The notes beneath the pieces were generated by a model. It searched no databases, was not told the origin of the DNA, and saw nothing but the letters and a program-made list of their open reading frames with translations. This document shows, piece after piece, positions 22,856-30,789 of a stretch of DNA of 64,000 bases. Numbering within the stretch: position 1 is the first letter of the stretch; each line of letters starts with the position of its first letter. This DNA comes from JAIVJG01 sp964236735. Its GTDB lineage: Bacteria; Acidobacteriota; Blastocatellia; Pyrinomonadales; Pyrinomonadaceae. The DNA lies in assembly GCA_964236735.1 (NCBI GenBank), contig CAXSFM010000009.1, forward strand, positions 1 through 64,000. Reading direction: 5' to 3'. Position numbers and translations under genes: made by a program.

Positions 22856-23632
22856 CTATTGATTGACGCCGCTCGCGAGGAAACCGCCATCTACGACGAG
22901 CACTTCGCCCGTCACGAAGCTGGCGGCGTCGGAGGAGAGGAAGACGGCGGCCCCCGCTAATTCCTCGACGCGCCCGAAACGCTTCGCCGGCGTCCGCAAG
23001 AGAAATTCCTGCCCGCGCGCGGTTTCGTCGAGGAGTTTTTCGTTGAGCGCCGTGCGAAAGACGCCGGGCGCAATCGCGTTGACGTTGACGCCGCGCGAAG
23101 CCCATTCCACCGCCAGAGATTTCGTGAGAGAAGCGACCGCCGCCTTGCTCGCGGAGTAGGCCGCCACCTCGTAGAGCGCGACGAAGGTCGAGAGCGAGGC
23201 GATGTTGACGATGCGCCCGTAGCCGCGTTCCAGCATGTGCCGCCCGAAGACCTGACACGCGCGCAGCGTCCCCGTCAGATTCGTCTCGATGATGTCGCTC
23301 CAGTCTTCCTCGTTGAAGTCGAGCGTCGGCGCGCGTTTGGTGCGTCCCGCAGAGTTGATGAGAATGTCCACCTGACCGAATGCCTCTATGCTCGCATCGA
23401 GAGCGCGCTGCAAAGAGTCGCGGTCGGATACGTCCGACGTGACGCGCAGGCTGCGACGCCCGCGCTCCTCGATCTCGCGTGCGGCGGCTTCAACCTGTTC
23501 GGCGCGGCGCGAAGTGGGAACCACGTCTGCGCCCGCTAAGGCCAGCCCGTGTGCGATGGCGCGTCCGATGCCGGACGTGCCGCCGATGACGACGGCCACC
23601 TTGCCGTCGAGGCTCAAAGAATTGTTGCTCAT
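22856..23632 (-). CDS. SDR family oxidoreductase, uronate-locus type
   Basis: A 258-residue classical short-chain dehydrogenase. The cofactor loop is GGTSGIGRA (17-25), the structural motif is NSAGR, and the catalytic set is S (NIASLS), Y-x-x-x-K in YSASKAA, followed by the PG motif IAPGVFRT. Similarity is greatest to gluconate-5-dehydrogenase/KduD-like enzymes, which act on keto-uronates or gluconate. It is read away from the uronate genes beginning at 23827. It may supply a redox step missing from the locus, such as tagaturonate or keto-gluconate reduction; this is inference. Confidence 0.85.
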   Translation of the reverse strand: MSNNSLSLDGKVAVVIGGTSGIGRAIAHGLALAGADVVPTSRRAEQVEAAAREIEERGRRSLRVTSDVSDRDSLQRALDASIEAFGQVDILINSAGRTKRAPTLDFNEEDWSDIIETNLTGTLRACQVFGRHMLERGYGRIVNIASLSTFVALYEVAAYSASKAAVASLTKSLAVEWASRGVNVNAIAPGVFRTALNEKLLDETARGQEFLLRTPAKRFGRVEELAGAAVFLSSDAASFVTGEVLVVDGGFLASGVNQ

Positions 23633-23826
23633 GGTTTGTTTGTTGCGGACTGTTGGAGGTTAGATTAGTTAAGACGATTTCGCTGCGTATGTAACATCCG
23701 TCAAGAAAGCCTGTCAAGATGTGCGCGGGTTGGAAATCGCTGAACACGTCCGTCGAGTTGGATAAGGTCTTGCTTTGCCCTGTGGGGCGTGCTAAATAAC
23801 GGGCGTCAATTTACAGGAGTTAATAG

Positions 23827-24765
23827 ATGTCAGCCGCTCACAGACCAAACATTCAACGCCGCGTGGCGGGCGACAACGTGTGGCTCGGTCACGGCGCGTG
23901 CGATGCGCTGGAGAGTGTCGCGCACTTGAATGTGCATGAGCTTGATTACGAAATGCTGGCGACGGAAGAGTTTGTCGGACGCGCGCAGTTGGAAGAGTTG
24001 CGGCGCGCGGCGCGCGAGAAAGACGGTGACCTCTGCATCATCCTGCTCGGCGGTCGCGGCGCGCAGTCCTTCCATCGCATACTCGGCGAGTTGGCCGCAG
24101 GCACAGAGGACGACGCGCTGCTCGCGCGCCTCAACGTCTTGACGCAGGACGCGCTCGCGCCGCTGCGTCCCGACAACGGCCTCAGTTTCGTGCGCGACTT
24201 CGAGCGTCTGCTGGGGGCGGCGTTTTTCGCGAAAGTTAAGCGGTTTACGCCGATGGTCACAGACAGCGATGACATGGAAGGCGAATTGGCGCGTTACGTG
24301 GAGGGGTTGGAAACGCTCGGCGGGATAGACATCTTCTTTCTCGGACTCGGCCCCGAAGCGTCGGATGTCTCGCATCTCGCCTACATCAAGCCGAATTCGG
24401 GCGCGAATGCGTGCGACATGGCCGGCGTGATTCCGATTTCGCAGAGCATCCTTGAGCATCACGTCAATAAGTTCAAAGCCGGCGGCAGCCGCGTGACGGA
24501 GGCGGACGAAGCGGAGTGCCGCGCGGCGACGCACATCCTGACGCTCGGCCCCGCCGCTATTCTCGGCGCGCGGCGCATCGTGCAATCAGTCGTGGACGCA
24601 GGCACTGCGCCCGCCAAGCGCGCGTGCTATCGGCGCGTGCTGGAGACGGAAATCTCCGGCGACCCCGCAGCGCGCGCCGCACAACTCGACGCCAATCCCG
24701 GCCTCTGGCTGCGCGTGCATCCAAACGTCAGGTCGCTCATTCTGCCGGACGTATTGGAAGATTAG
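23827..24765 (+). CDS. NagB-fold (glucosamine-6-phosphate deaminase-like) protein of the uronate locus
   Basis: A 312-residue protein of the NagB/6-phosphogluconolactonase/RpiA superfamily. The region FFLGLGPEASDVSHLAYIKPNS corresponds to the deaminase loop GIGxDGHLAFNEP, but the aspartate/glycine order differs. The segment ATHILTLGPAAILGARRIV matches the deaminase TLG motif that binds phosphate. LLGGRGAQSFHRIL at about 72-86 replaces the usual SGGSTP phosphate loop. It sits 57 nt before the altronate dehydratase gene, so it is likely an isomerase, lactonase or deaminase of uronate metabolism. True substrate is unknown; it should not be named nagB. Confidence 0.7.
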   Translation: MSAAHRPNIQRRVAGDNVWLGHGACDALESVAHLNVHELDYEMLATEEFVGRAQLEELRRAAREKDGDLCIILLGGRGAQSFHRILGELAAGTEDDALLARLNVLTQDALAPLRPDNGLSFVRDFERLLGAAFFAKVKRFTPMVTDSDDMEGELARYVEGLETLGGIDIFFLGLGPEASDVSHLAYIKPNSGANACDMAGVIPISQSILEHHVNKFKAGGSRVTEADEAECRAATHILTLGPAAILGARRIVQSVVDAGTAPAKRACYRRVLETEISGDPAARAAQLDANPGLWLRVHPNVRSLILPDVLED

Positions 24766-24822
24766 AGCACGTTGCGAAGAGTTCAGAAGTTCGTGCGTTC
24801 TTAACGGAAGTCAGCAATTATT

Positions 24823-26400
24823 ATGTCGAGCAACACCACAGCAACAACCGCAACGCCCGTCAGCGACTACGCCATCATCGTCAGCCCGGAGGACAATCTC
24901 GCCGTCGTCAAACGCGAGACCGCGCCCGGCCTCGAAGTCGTTTTGCCCGGAGGCCGCGTCGTCCGCGTGCTGGCGACAGTCCCGCCCGGCCACCGCTTCG
25001 CCACGCGCGCCATTCCCGCCGGAGCCTTCGTCTTGCAATACGGGCAGCCCATCGGCACGAGTTTGGGCATCACGGAAGGCGACTATATCTCGCACGCGAA
25101 CATGTCGAACGACGTGCCCGTCGTGCGCGACCTGCCCGCAGATTTGCACACGCCGCCGCCTGATTACGTGCCCGTCGGCGAGCGAGCGACGTTCGAGGGT
25201 TTCCGTCGCCCGGACGGGCGCGTCGGCACGCGCAATTTTGTCCTCATCATCCCGACTTCGATGTGCGCGAGCCACGAGGCGCAACAGATTTCGATGATGT
25301 CGGAATTTCTGCACTACAAGCGTGAGCGTTACCCGAACGTGGACGGCGTCGTCGCCATCCCGCACAACAAGGGCTGTGGCTGTCAGGACGGCTCGACGAT
25401 AGACGTGATGCTCCGCACGCTCTCGAACTACGCAGATCATCCGAACGTCGGCGGCGTGATTTTATTGGACTTGGGATGCGAGAAGACCAACCTCGCGCTC
25501 GTCGAGCAATACCTGCTCAAGCGTGACAAGCAATTCTCCAAGCCCGTCGCCAAGATCGGCATCCAGGATGTCGGCGGCACGCAGGCGGCCATCGAGTTGG
25601 GCTTGAAGGAAGTCGAGCGCATGTTGCCCGAAGTGAATCGCACGGCGCGCGAAGAAGTGCCCGTCAGCGAGCTTGTCCTCGGCGTCAAGTGCGGCGGCTC
25701 GGACGGTTTTTCGGGCATCTCGGCGAACCCTAGTCTGGGGCGCGCGGCTGACATGCTTGTGCGTCAGGGTGGGACGGTCTTGATTACGGAAGTGCCGGAG
25801 TTCTGCGGCGCGGAGCATTTAATCGCGCATCGCGCGAAGGACGCCGCGACGGGGCGTGCCGTCTATCGCATGATTGATTGGTACAAAGAATACGCGGCGA
25901 AGTTCGGCGCGGTGCTCAATGAAAATCCGAGTCCCGGCAACGTCGCAGGCGGCTTGCTTAACATCACGATAAAATCTCTCGGCGCGATGTCGAAAGCGGG
26001 GACGACGCGGGTCGAGGGCGTCGTCGAATACGCGGAAACGCCGCGTGAGCATGGACTCCATTTGATGCAGGGGCCGGGCTACGATCAAGAGTCCACGCCG
26101 GGACTCGTCGCGGCGGGCGCGACCGTCGTCGTCTTCACGACCGGACGCGGCACGACCATCGGCAACGCCATCGCGCCGGTGATTAAACTGGCCTCGAACA
26201 ACCTCGTCTTCGAGCGCATGTCGCGCGACCTCGATCTCTCGGCGGGCAATGTCATTGACGGCACGGAGACGATTGACGAAGTGGGGAAGCGCGTCTTCGA
26301 GCATGTCCGCCGCGTGGCGGGCGGCGAAGAGTTGGCGAAGGCGGAAGAGTTAAAGCATCGCGAGTTTCAATTCTGGGCGGAGCAGACCGTCTCGCTCTAA
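24823..26400 (+). CDS. uxaA: UxaA family altronate/galactarate dehydratase
   Basis: This iron-dependent hydro-lyase turns D-altronate into 2-keto-3-deoxygluconate. The 525 residues combine an N-terminal SAF-type domain (about 15-100, with DYISHANMSNDVPV) and the catalytic UxaA domain. Motifs are FRRPDGRVGTRNFVLIIPTS at about 127-146, HNKGCGCQDG with clustered Cys, KCGGSDGFSGISANP and GMSKAGT-like LGAMSKAGTTRVEG. Other members of the family act on galactarate or sulfolactate. The surrounding KDG and KDPG genes favour altronate. Confidence 0.92.
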   Translation: MSSNTTATTATPVSDYAIIVSPEDNLAVVKRETAPGLEVVLPGGRVVRVLATVPPGHRFATRAIPAGAFVLQYGQPIGTSLGITEGDYISHANMSNDVPVVRDLPADLHTPPPDYVPVGERATFEGFRRPDGRVGTRNFVLIIPTSMCASHEAQQISMMSEFLHYKRERYPNVDGVVAIPHNKGCGCQDGSTIDVMLRTLSNYADHPNVGGVILLDLGCEKTNLALVEQYLLKRDKQFSKPVAKIGIQDVGGTQAAIELGLKEVERMLPEVNRTAREEVPVSELVLGVKCGGSDGFSGISANPSLGRAADMLVRQGGTVLITEVPEFCGAEHLIAHRAKDAATGRAVYRMIDWYKEYAAKFGAVLNENPSPGNVAGGLLNITIKSLGAMSKAGTTRVEGVVEYAETPREHGLHLMQGPGYDQESTPGLVAAGATVVVFTTGRGTTIGNAIAPVIKLASNNLVFERMSRDLDLSAGNVIDGTETIDEVGKRVFEHVRRVAGGEELAKAEELKHREFQFWAEQTVSL

Positions 26401-26430
26401 CTTCGCCAGCGAAAAGTTTCTCTCGAAGGA

Positions 26431-27210
26431 ATGCAGATGATTCTCGATAAATTCAGATTGGATAATCGCGTCGCGCTCGTGACGGGCGCGTCCGCCGGAC
26501 TCGGCGCGGCGATTGCAGTCGCGCTCGCGGAAGCCGGCTCTGATGTCGTCGCGCACGGCAACTCGCGCACGCCTGATGCGACCTGCGAACAGATCAAAAG
26601 TTTAGGGCGGCGCACACTCGGCGTGCGCGGCGACCTCGCGAACAAGACCGTCCCGCGCGAGCTTGTCGAACAGACGCTCGCGGAATTCGGGCGGCTCGAC
26701 ATTCTCGTCAACAACGCCGGCACGATTCGCCGCGCGCCCGCCGTTGACTACACGGAGGAAGATTGGGCGACGGTGATCGAAGTCAATTTGTCGAGCGTCT
26801 TTCGTCTCTCGCAACTCGCGGGGCGGCACATGCTTGAGCGCGCCGGAGAAAATCGCGGCGGGAAAATTATCAACATCGCCAGCCTGCTCGCGTTTCAGGG
26901 CGGCGTCACCGTCCCGGCTTACGCGGCGTCGAAGGGCGGCGTCGCGCAGTTGACCAAAGCGCTCGCTAACGAGTGGGCGAAGTCAGGCATCAACGTCAAT
27001 GCCATCGCGCCCGGCTACATGCGTACCGACAACACGACCGCGCTGCAACAGGACGAGACGCGCAATCGCCAGATACTCGAACGCATCCCCGCGAATCGTT
27101 GGGGCGAGCCAGAAGATTTGACCGGCGCGGCGGTGTTTCTCTCATCCGCCGCGAGCGATTATTTGCACGGGCACGTCCTCGTCGTTGACGGCGGCTGGAT
27201 GGGTAGATGA
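26431..27210 (+). CDS. kduD: 2-deoxy-D-gluconate 3-dehydrogenase KduD
   Basis: KduD reduces 2,5-diketo-3-deoxygluconate (from KduI) to 2-keto-3-deoxygluconate with NADH, or catalyses the reverse on deoxygluconate. The 259-residue SDR has the cofactor loop TGASAGLGAAIA, NNAGTIRRAPAVDY (a KduD-typical segment), IINIASLLAFQGG, catalytic YAASKGG and IAPGYMRTDNT. The N-terminus MILDKFRLDNR is family-like; either Met 1 or Met 3 may start. It lies 30 nt after uxaA and 89 nt before kduI, forming the classical kduD-kduI pair. Confidence 0.93.
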   Translation: MQMILDKFRLDNRVALVTGASAGLGAAIAVALAEAGSDVVAHGNSRTPDATCEQIKSLGRRTLGVRGDLANKTVPRELVEQTLAEFGRLDILVNNAGTIRRAPAVDYTEEDWATVIEVNLSSVFRLSQLAGRHMLERAGENRGGKIINIASLLAFQGGVTVPAYAASKGGVAQLTKALANEWAKSGINVNAIAPGYMRTDNTTALQQDETRNRQILERIPANRWGEPEDLTGAAVFLSSAASDYLHGHVLVVDGGWMGR

Positions 27211-27299
27211 AGAGAAGCGCGTCTCGACGCCGCTTGTGCCAATAGAGATTCCGACCCGCCTTAAAGTAATCAAAGATCATTCATTGGAGAAGAAAATTC

Positions 27300-28148
27300 A
27301 TGTATCGCAAAACCTATTACGCCACGCATCCCGGCTCCGTTAACGGCGCGACGAACGACGAATTGCGCGAGCGTTATCATATCGGCGACCTGTTCGCACC
27401 GGACGAAATTCGCCTCAACTATTTGCACTACGAGCGCATGGTGATCGGTGGCGCGGCTCCTGCCAGCAAGCCCGTCGTGCTGCCCGCACAGCAAGAGCCG
27501 GTCTCTGCCAAAGACAAACCGTTTCTTGAGCGGCGCGAGTTGGGCGCGATTAACGTGGGCAGTGGAGTCGGTGTCGTGACAGTTGACGGCACGCGCTACG
27601 AGTTGCCGCCGAAGGACGGGCTGTACATTCCGATGGGCAGCGCGGATGTGACGTTCGAGAGCATGGATGCGAGCCAGCCGACGAAGTTTTATCTCGCCTC
27701 GACGCCGGCGCACGCGCGCTTTGAGGTCGTGCATCTCTCCGCAGAGAAAGCCATCACGCTCAACCTCGGCGCGACGGAGACCTCGAACGTGCGAACCGTC
27801 TATCAATACATCGTGCCGGCGACGTGCCGGTCGGCGCAGTTGGTCTTGGGCATGACGGTGTTGAAGGAGGGCAGCATCTGGAACACCTGCCCGCCGCACC
27901 TCCATGATCGCCGCTCCGAAGCCTATTTCTATTTCGACCTCAAAGAGGGGCAGCGCATCATGCACTTCATGGGACAGCCCGAAGACATGCGGCACATCGT
28001 CATCGCGAATGAGGAAGCGGTCGTCTCGCCGCCGTGGTCAATCCACATGGGCGCGGGCACGAGCAACTACACTTTTCTGTGGGCGATGGGCGGCGAGAAT
28101 CTCGACTACACAGACATGAACGTGCTCGACATCTGCCAGTTGAAGTAA
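27300..28148 (+). CDS. kduI: 5-dehydro-4-deoxy-D-glucuronate isomerase KduI
   Basis: KduI isomerises 4-deoxy-L-threo-5-hexosulose uronate, the product of unsaturated pectin disaccharides, into 2,5-diketo-3-deoxygluconate. The 282-residue cupin-fold protein has the zinc motif HLHDRRSE (H-x-H-x4-E) at about 200-207 and a further His in WSIHMGAGTSNYTF near 248, as in the characterised enzyme. The N-terminus YRKTYYATHPGSVNGATNDELRERY (split here at residue 15) is typical. GGAGAAG precedes the ATG. Confidence 0.96.
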   Translation: MYRKTYYATHPGSVNGATNDELRERYHIGDLFAPDEIRLNYLHYERMVIGGAAPASKPVVLPAQQEPVSAKDKPFLERRELGAINVGSGVGVVTVDGTRYELPPKDGLYIPMGSADVTFESMDASQPTKFYLASTPAHARFEVVHLSAEKAITLNLGATETSNVRTVYQYIVPATCRSAQLVLGMTVLKEGSIWNTCPPHLHDRRSEAYFYFDLKEGQRIMHFMGQPEDMRHIVIANEEAVVSPPWSIHMGAGTSNYTFLWAMGGENLDYTDMNVLDICQLK

Positions 28149-28200
28149 GCGGCAACCGAGTTTCCCTGCCGGACGCTCGCCACGTTTGAAAGGCTCTCCC

Positions 28201-29193
28201 ATGAAACAGTTTTTTCTTTTCATCGTCATCATCATTGCCGTCGGCGCGACTTGCGTCTCCGGGCAGACGACGGACAAGCCCGGCGGCGTGAGCACGCTGG
28301 TTGTAGTGAAGACGCCGGCAGCGCAACAGGCGGCGGAGTTGAAGGTGATCGAGCTCTGGCCGGAAGGCGTGCCCGGTCTGCGTGCCGATGCGTCGGTGGA
28401 GAAATTGGTGGACGGGCGCGTCACGAACGTTCACAAACCGACGCTGACGATTTACGCTCCCGCGCGTGGCAAGGGCAACGGCACGGCTGTCATCTATTGT
28501 CCCGGCGGCGGCTACGTGCGGCTCGCCATCGGCAGCAGCGCCAGCGGCCCGCCGGAAACGAGTTGGCTCGCTCCGCTCGGCGTGACCGTCTTCGTGCTCA
28601 AATATCGTCTGGGCGAATACGGGCAACCCTCGCCTCTGCGCGACGTGCTGCGCGCCGTGCGCGTCGTCCGCTCGCGCGCTGCGGAGTTCGGCGTGCGCGC
28701 TGACCGCATCGGCGTCTTCGGCGTCTCGGCGGGCGGGCATCTCGGCGCGTGCGCGGCGACGATGTTCGATGCGCCCGAAGGACGCACCGGCTCTCCGCTC
28801 GACACGGTCAGCGCGCGACCGGATTTCGTCGCGCTCATCTACCCCGTGATTACGATGGCCGACCCGTTCGTCCACAAAGGCTCGCGCGCCGCGCTGCTCG
28901 GAAATGCCCCGACGCCCGAACTCATCCGGCGATACTCCATCGAGCAACATGTGCGTCAAGACATGCCGCCCGCCTTCGTCGTGGCGACGATGGCCGATCA
29001 AACCGTGCCCGTAGAAAATTCGTTGCAACTCTACGAAGCTCTGCGGCGCGCGAAGGTTCCCTCCGAGTTGCACATCTACGCGCACGGCGCGCACGGCAAC
29101 AGTCTCGACGCGCAGTACGGCCCGACCGCAGAGTGGCCTGAGCGTTGCGCGGCATGGATGCGCTTCAACAATTGGTTGCCGAAAGTTGATTGA
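28201..29193 (+). CDS. Secreted alpha/beta-hydrolase esterase (acetyl esterase/carbohydrate esterase-like)
   Basis: A 330-residue exported esterase, likely removing acetyl groups from plant polysaccharides. A signal peptide (MKQFFLFIVIIIAVGATCVSG) ends near 21. The hydrolase core has the oxyanion strip YCPGGGYVRL and the nucleophile GVSAGGH (Ser in the GxSxG motif). The catalytic Asp is near VATMADQTVPVENS, and the His in YAHGAHGN. This is the BD-FAE/Axe type found in pectin and xylan loci. The Met at 28201 is preferred over an upstream Met because it opens the signal peptide and follows GGCTCTCCC spacing. Confidence 0.87.
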   Translation: MKQFFLFIVIIIAVGATCVSGQTTDKPGGVSTLVVVKTPAAQQAAELKVIELWPEGVPGLRADASVEKLVDGRVTNVHKPTLTIYAPARGKGNGTAVIYCPGGGYVRLAIGSSASGPPETSWLAPLGVTVFVLKYRLGEYGQPSPLRDVLRAVRVVRSRAAEFGVRADRIGVFGVSAGGHLGACAATMFDAPEGRTGSPLDTVSARPDFVALIYPVITMADPFVHKGSRAALLGNAPTPELIRRYSIEQHVRQDMPPAFVVATMADQTVPVENSLQLYEALRRAKVPSELHIYAHGAHGNSLDAQYGPTAEWPERCAAWMRFNNWLPKVD

Positions 29194-29263
29194 AGTAAGG
29201 CCAAAGCTCGATGCGCTGCAACGTCGCTTGTCGCGCTTGGATTCGTCGCACGTCAATTAAAGG

Positions 29264-30724
29264 ATGCCGATGCGTCGCAAACATTTCGTGGCGGTATTGA
29301 GTCTTCTCATCTTGTCCGGCGTCACGCTCTGCCTCGCGCAAACTCGTGCAGGAAAATTACCTCAGATGAATCAACAGACATTTGCGCCCCTCAAGGATGA
29401 CGTGCGGCTGATGACGCTCGACCCCGGCCACTTTCACGCCGCGCTCGTGCAGAAGACGATGTACCAGTACGTCTCGCCCGTCGTGCAGGTTTACGCTCCG
29501 CCCGGCTCTGATTTGACCGAACATCTCAAGCGCATCGAAGGCTACAACACGCGCGCTGCCAACCCGACGGGTTGGACGGAGCGACTCTACACAGAGCAGG
29601 ATTTTCTGGCTCGCATGTTGACGGAGAAGCCGGGCAATGTCGTCGTCATCGTCAGCAACAACCGGCGGAAGATTGATTACATCAACGCCAGCCTGCAAGC
29701 CGGTCTCGTCGTGCTGGCCGACAAGCCGATATGCATAGACGTGGCGGGTTACGAAAAATTGAAGGCGGCGTTCAAGACGGCGGCGGAGAAGCGCGTCCTG
29801 CTCTACGACATTATGACGGAGCGTTTTGAGATTACGACGATGCTGCAACGCGCGCTCGTCAACGACCCCGCCGTCTTCGGGCGTTTACAAAAAGGCACGC
29901 CCGACGATCCGGCGGTGACGAAAGAGAGCGTGCATCATCTCTTCAAATACGTTTCGGGGAAACCCTTGCAAAGACCCGGCTGGTTCTTTGACGTGACGCA
30001 ACAGGGCGAGGGGCTGGTTGATATAACGACGCATCTGGTGGACTTGATTCAGTGGGAAAGTTTTCCCGACCAATCGCTCACGCCGCGCGACGTGAAGCTG
30101 TTGCGCGCAAGGCGTTGGCCGACCATCGTCACGCGCGAGCAGTTCCAGACCGTCACGGGCTTGCCGGATTTCCCTGATTACCTGCGCGGGCATCTGAACG
30201 ACGAAGGCGCGCTGCTCGATTACGCCAACGGCGAGATGCTCTACACGTTGAAAGGCGTTCACGCCAGAGTCTCGGTCATCTGGAACTTCGAGGCTCCACA
30301 GGGCGCGGGCGACACGCACTTCTCCGTGATGCGCGGCACGAAAGCCAGCGTGCTGATTCGTCAAGGCAAGGAAGAGAATTACCGGCCAGAGCTTTACGTG
30401 GAAGCGGCGCACGTCGCCAATCGTCAGGCGTTGCATTTAGCGTTGCGAAAAGCTATGACCAAACTAGAGGCGGCTTATCCGGGGTTGGAACTTATCGCAG
30501 AGGGCGACAGCAGCAGCAGCAGGTGGCACATACGCATCCCCGACCGGCATCGCACCGATCACGAAGCGCACTTCGGGCAAGTGATGGAGAATTTTTTGCG
30601 GTTCTTACGCGCGGGAAAAATGCCCGCATGGGAAACGCCCAACATGATCACGAAGTATTACACGACCACAAAGGCGTTGGAGATGGCGGAGACCGTTGCG
30701 CCGCCTGTCAACGCAGATAAGTAA
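29264..30724 (+). CDS. Exported Gfo/Idh/MocA-like protein with a degenerate NAD motif
   Basis: A 486-residue protein with a Sec-type signal (MRRKHFVAVLSLLILSGVTLCLAQ). The remainder follows the Gfo/Idh/MocA fold with the putative oxidoreductase C-terminal domain. ADKPICIDVAGYEKLK matches the family EKP motif, and GEGLVDITTHLVDLIQW matches the active-site GGG...DxxxHxxD region. The first Rossmann strand reads LMTLDPGHFHAALVQK, with no GxGxxG loop. Either NAD binding is lost or the cofactor site is different. The function is unknown; exported relatives occur in polysaccharide loci. Confidence 0.78.
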   Translation: MPMRRKHFVAVLSLLILSGVTLCLAQTRAGKLPQMNQQTFAPLKDDVRLMTLDPGHFHAALVQKTMYQYVSPVVQVYAPPGSDLTEHLKRIEGYNTRAANPTGWTERLYTEQDFLARMLTEKPGNVVVIVSNNRRKIDYINASLQAGLVVLADKPICIDVAGYEKLKAAFKTAAEKRVLLYDIMTERFEITTMLQRALVNDPAVFGRLQKGTPDDPAVTKESVHHLFKYVSGKPLQRPGWFFDVTQQGEGLVDITTHLVDLIQWESFPDQSLTPRDVKLLRARRWPTIVTREQFQTVTGLPDFPDYLRGHLNDEGALLDYANGEMLYTLKGVHARVSVIWNFEAPQGAGDTHFSVMRGTKASVLIRQGKEENYRPELYVEAAHVANRQALHLALRKAMTKLEAAYPGLELIAEGDSSSSRWHIRIPDRHRTDHEAHFGQVMENFLRFLRAGKMPAWETPNMITKYYTTTKALEMAETVAPPVNADK

Positions 30725-30789
30725 ACTCACACGCTCATCGCCACGCCTGAGCTTCATCCTGTGAACTCTCCTGTGCGTTAAGACAGTTC

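Noticed and set aside
23827..24765. Naming the NagB-fold gene as glucosamine-6-phosphate deaminase
   Set aside because: Key loops differ and the context is uronate metabolism, so a specific enzyme name is not supported.
28000..29256. 418-codon - strand open frame over the esterase gene
   Set aside because: Arg/Ala-rich shadow of the + strand esterase, which has a signal peptide and catalytic GxSxG.
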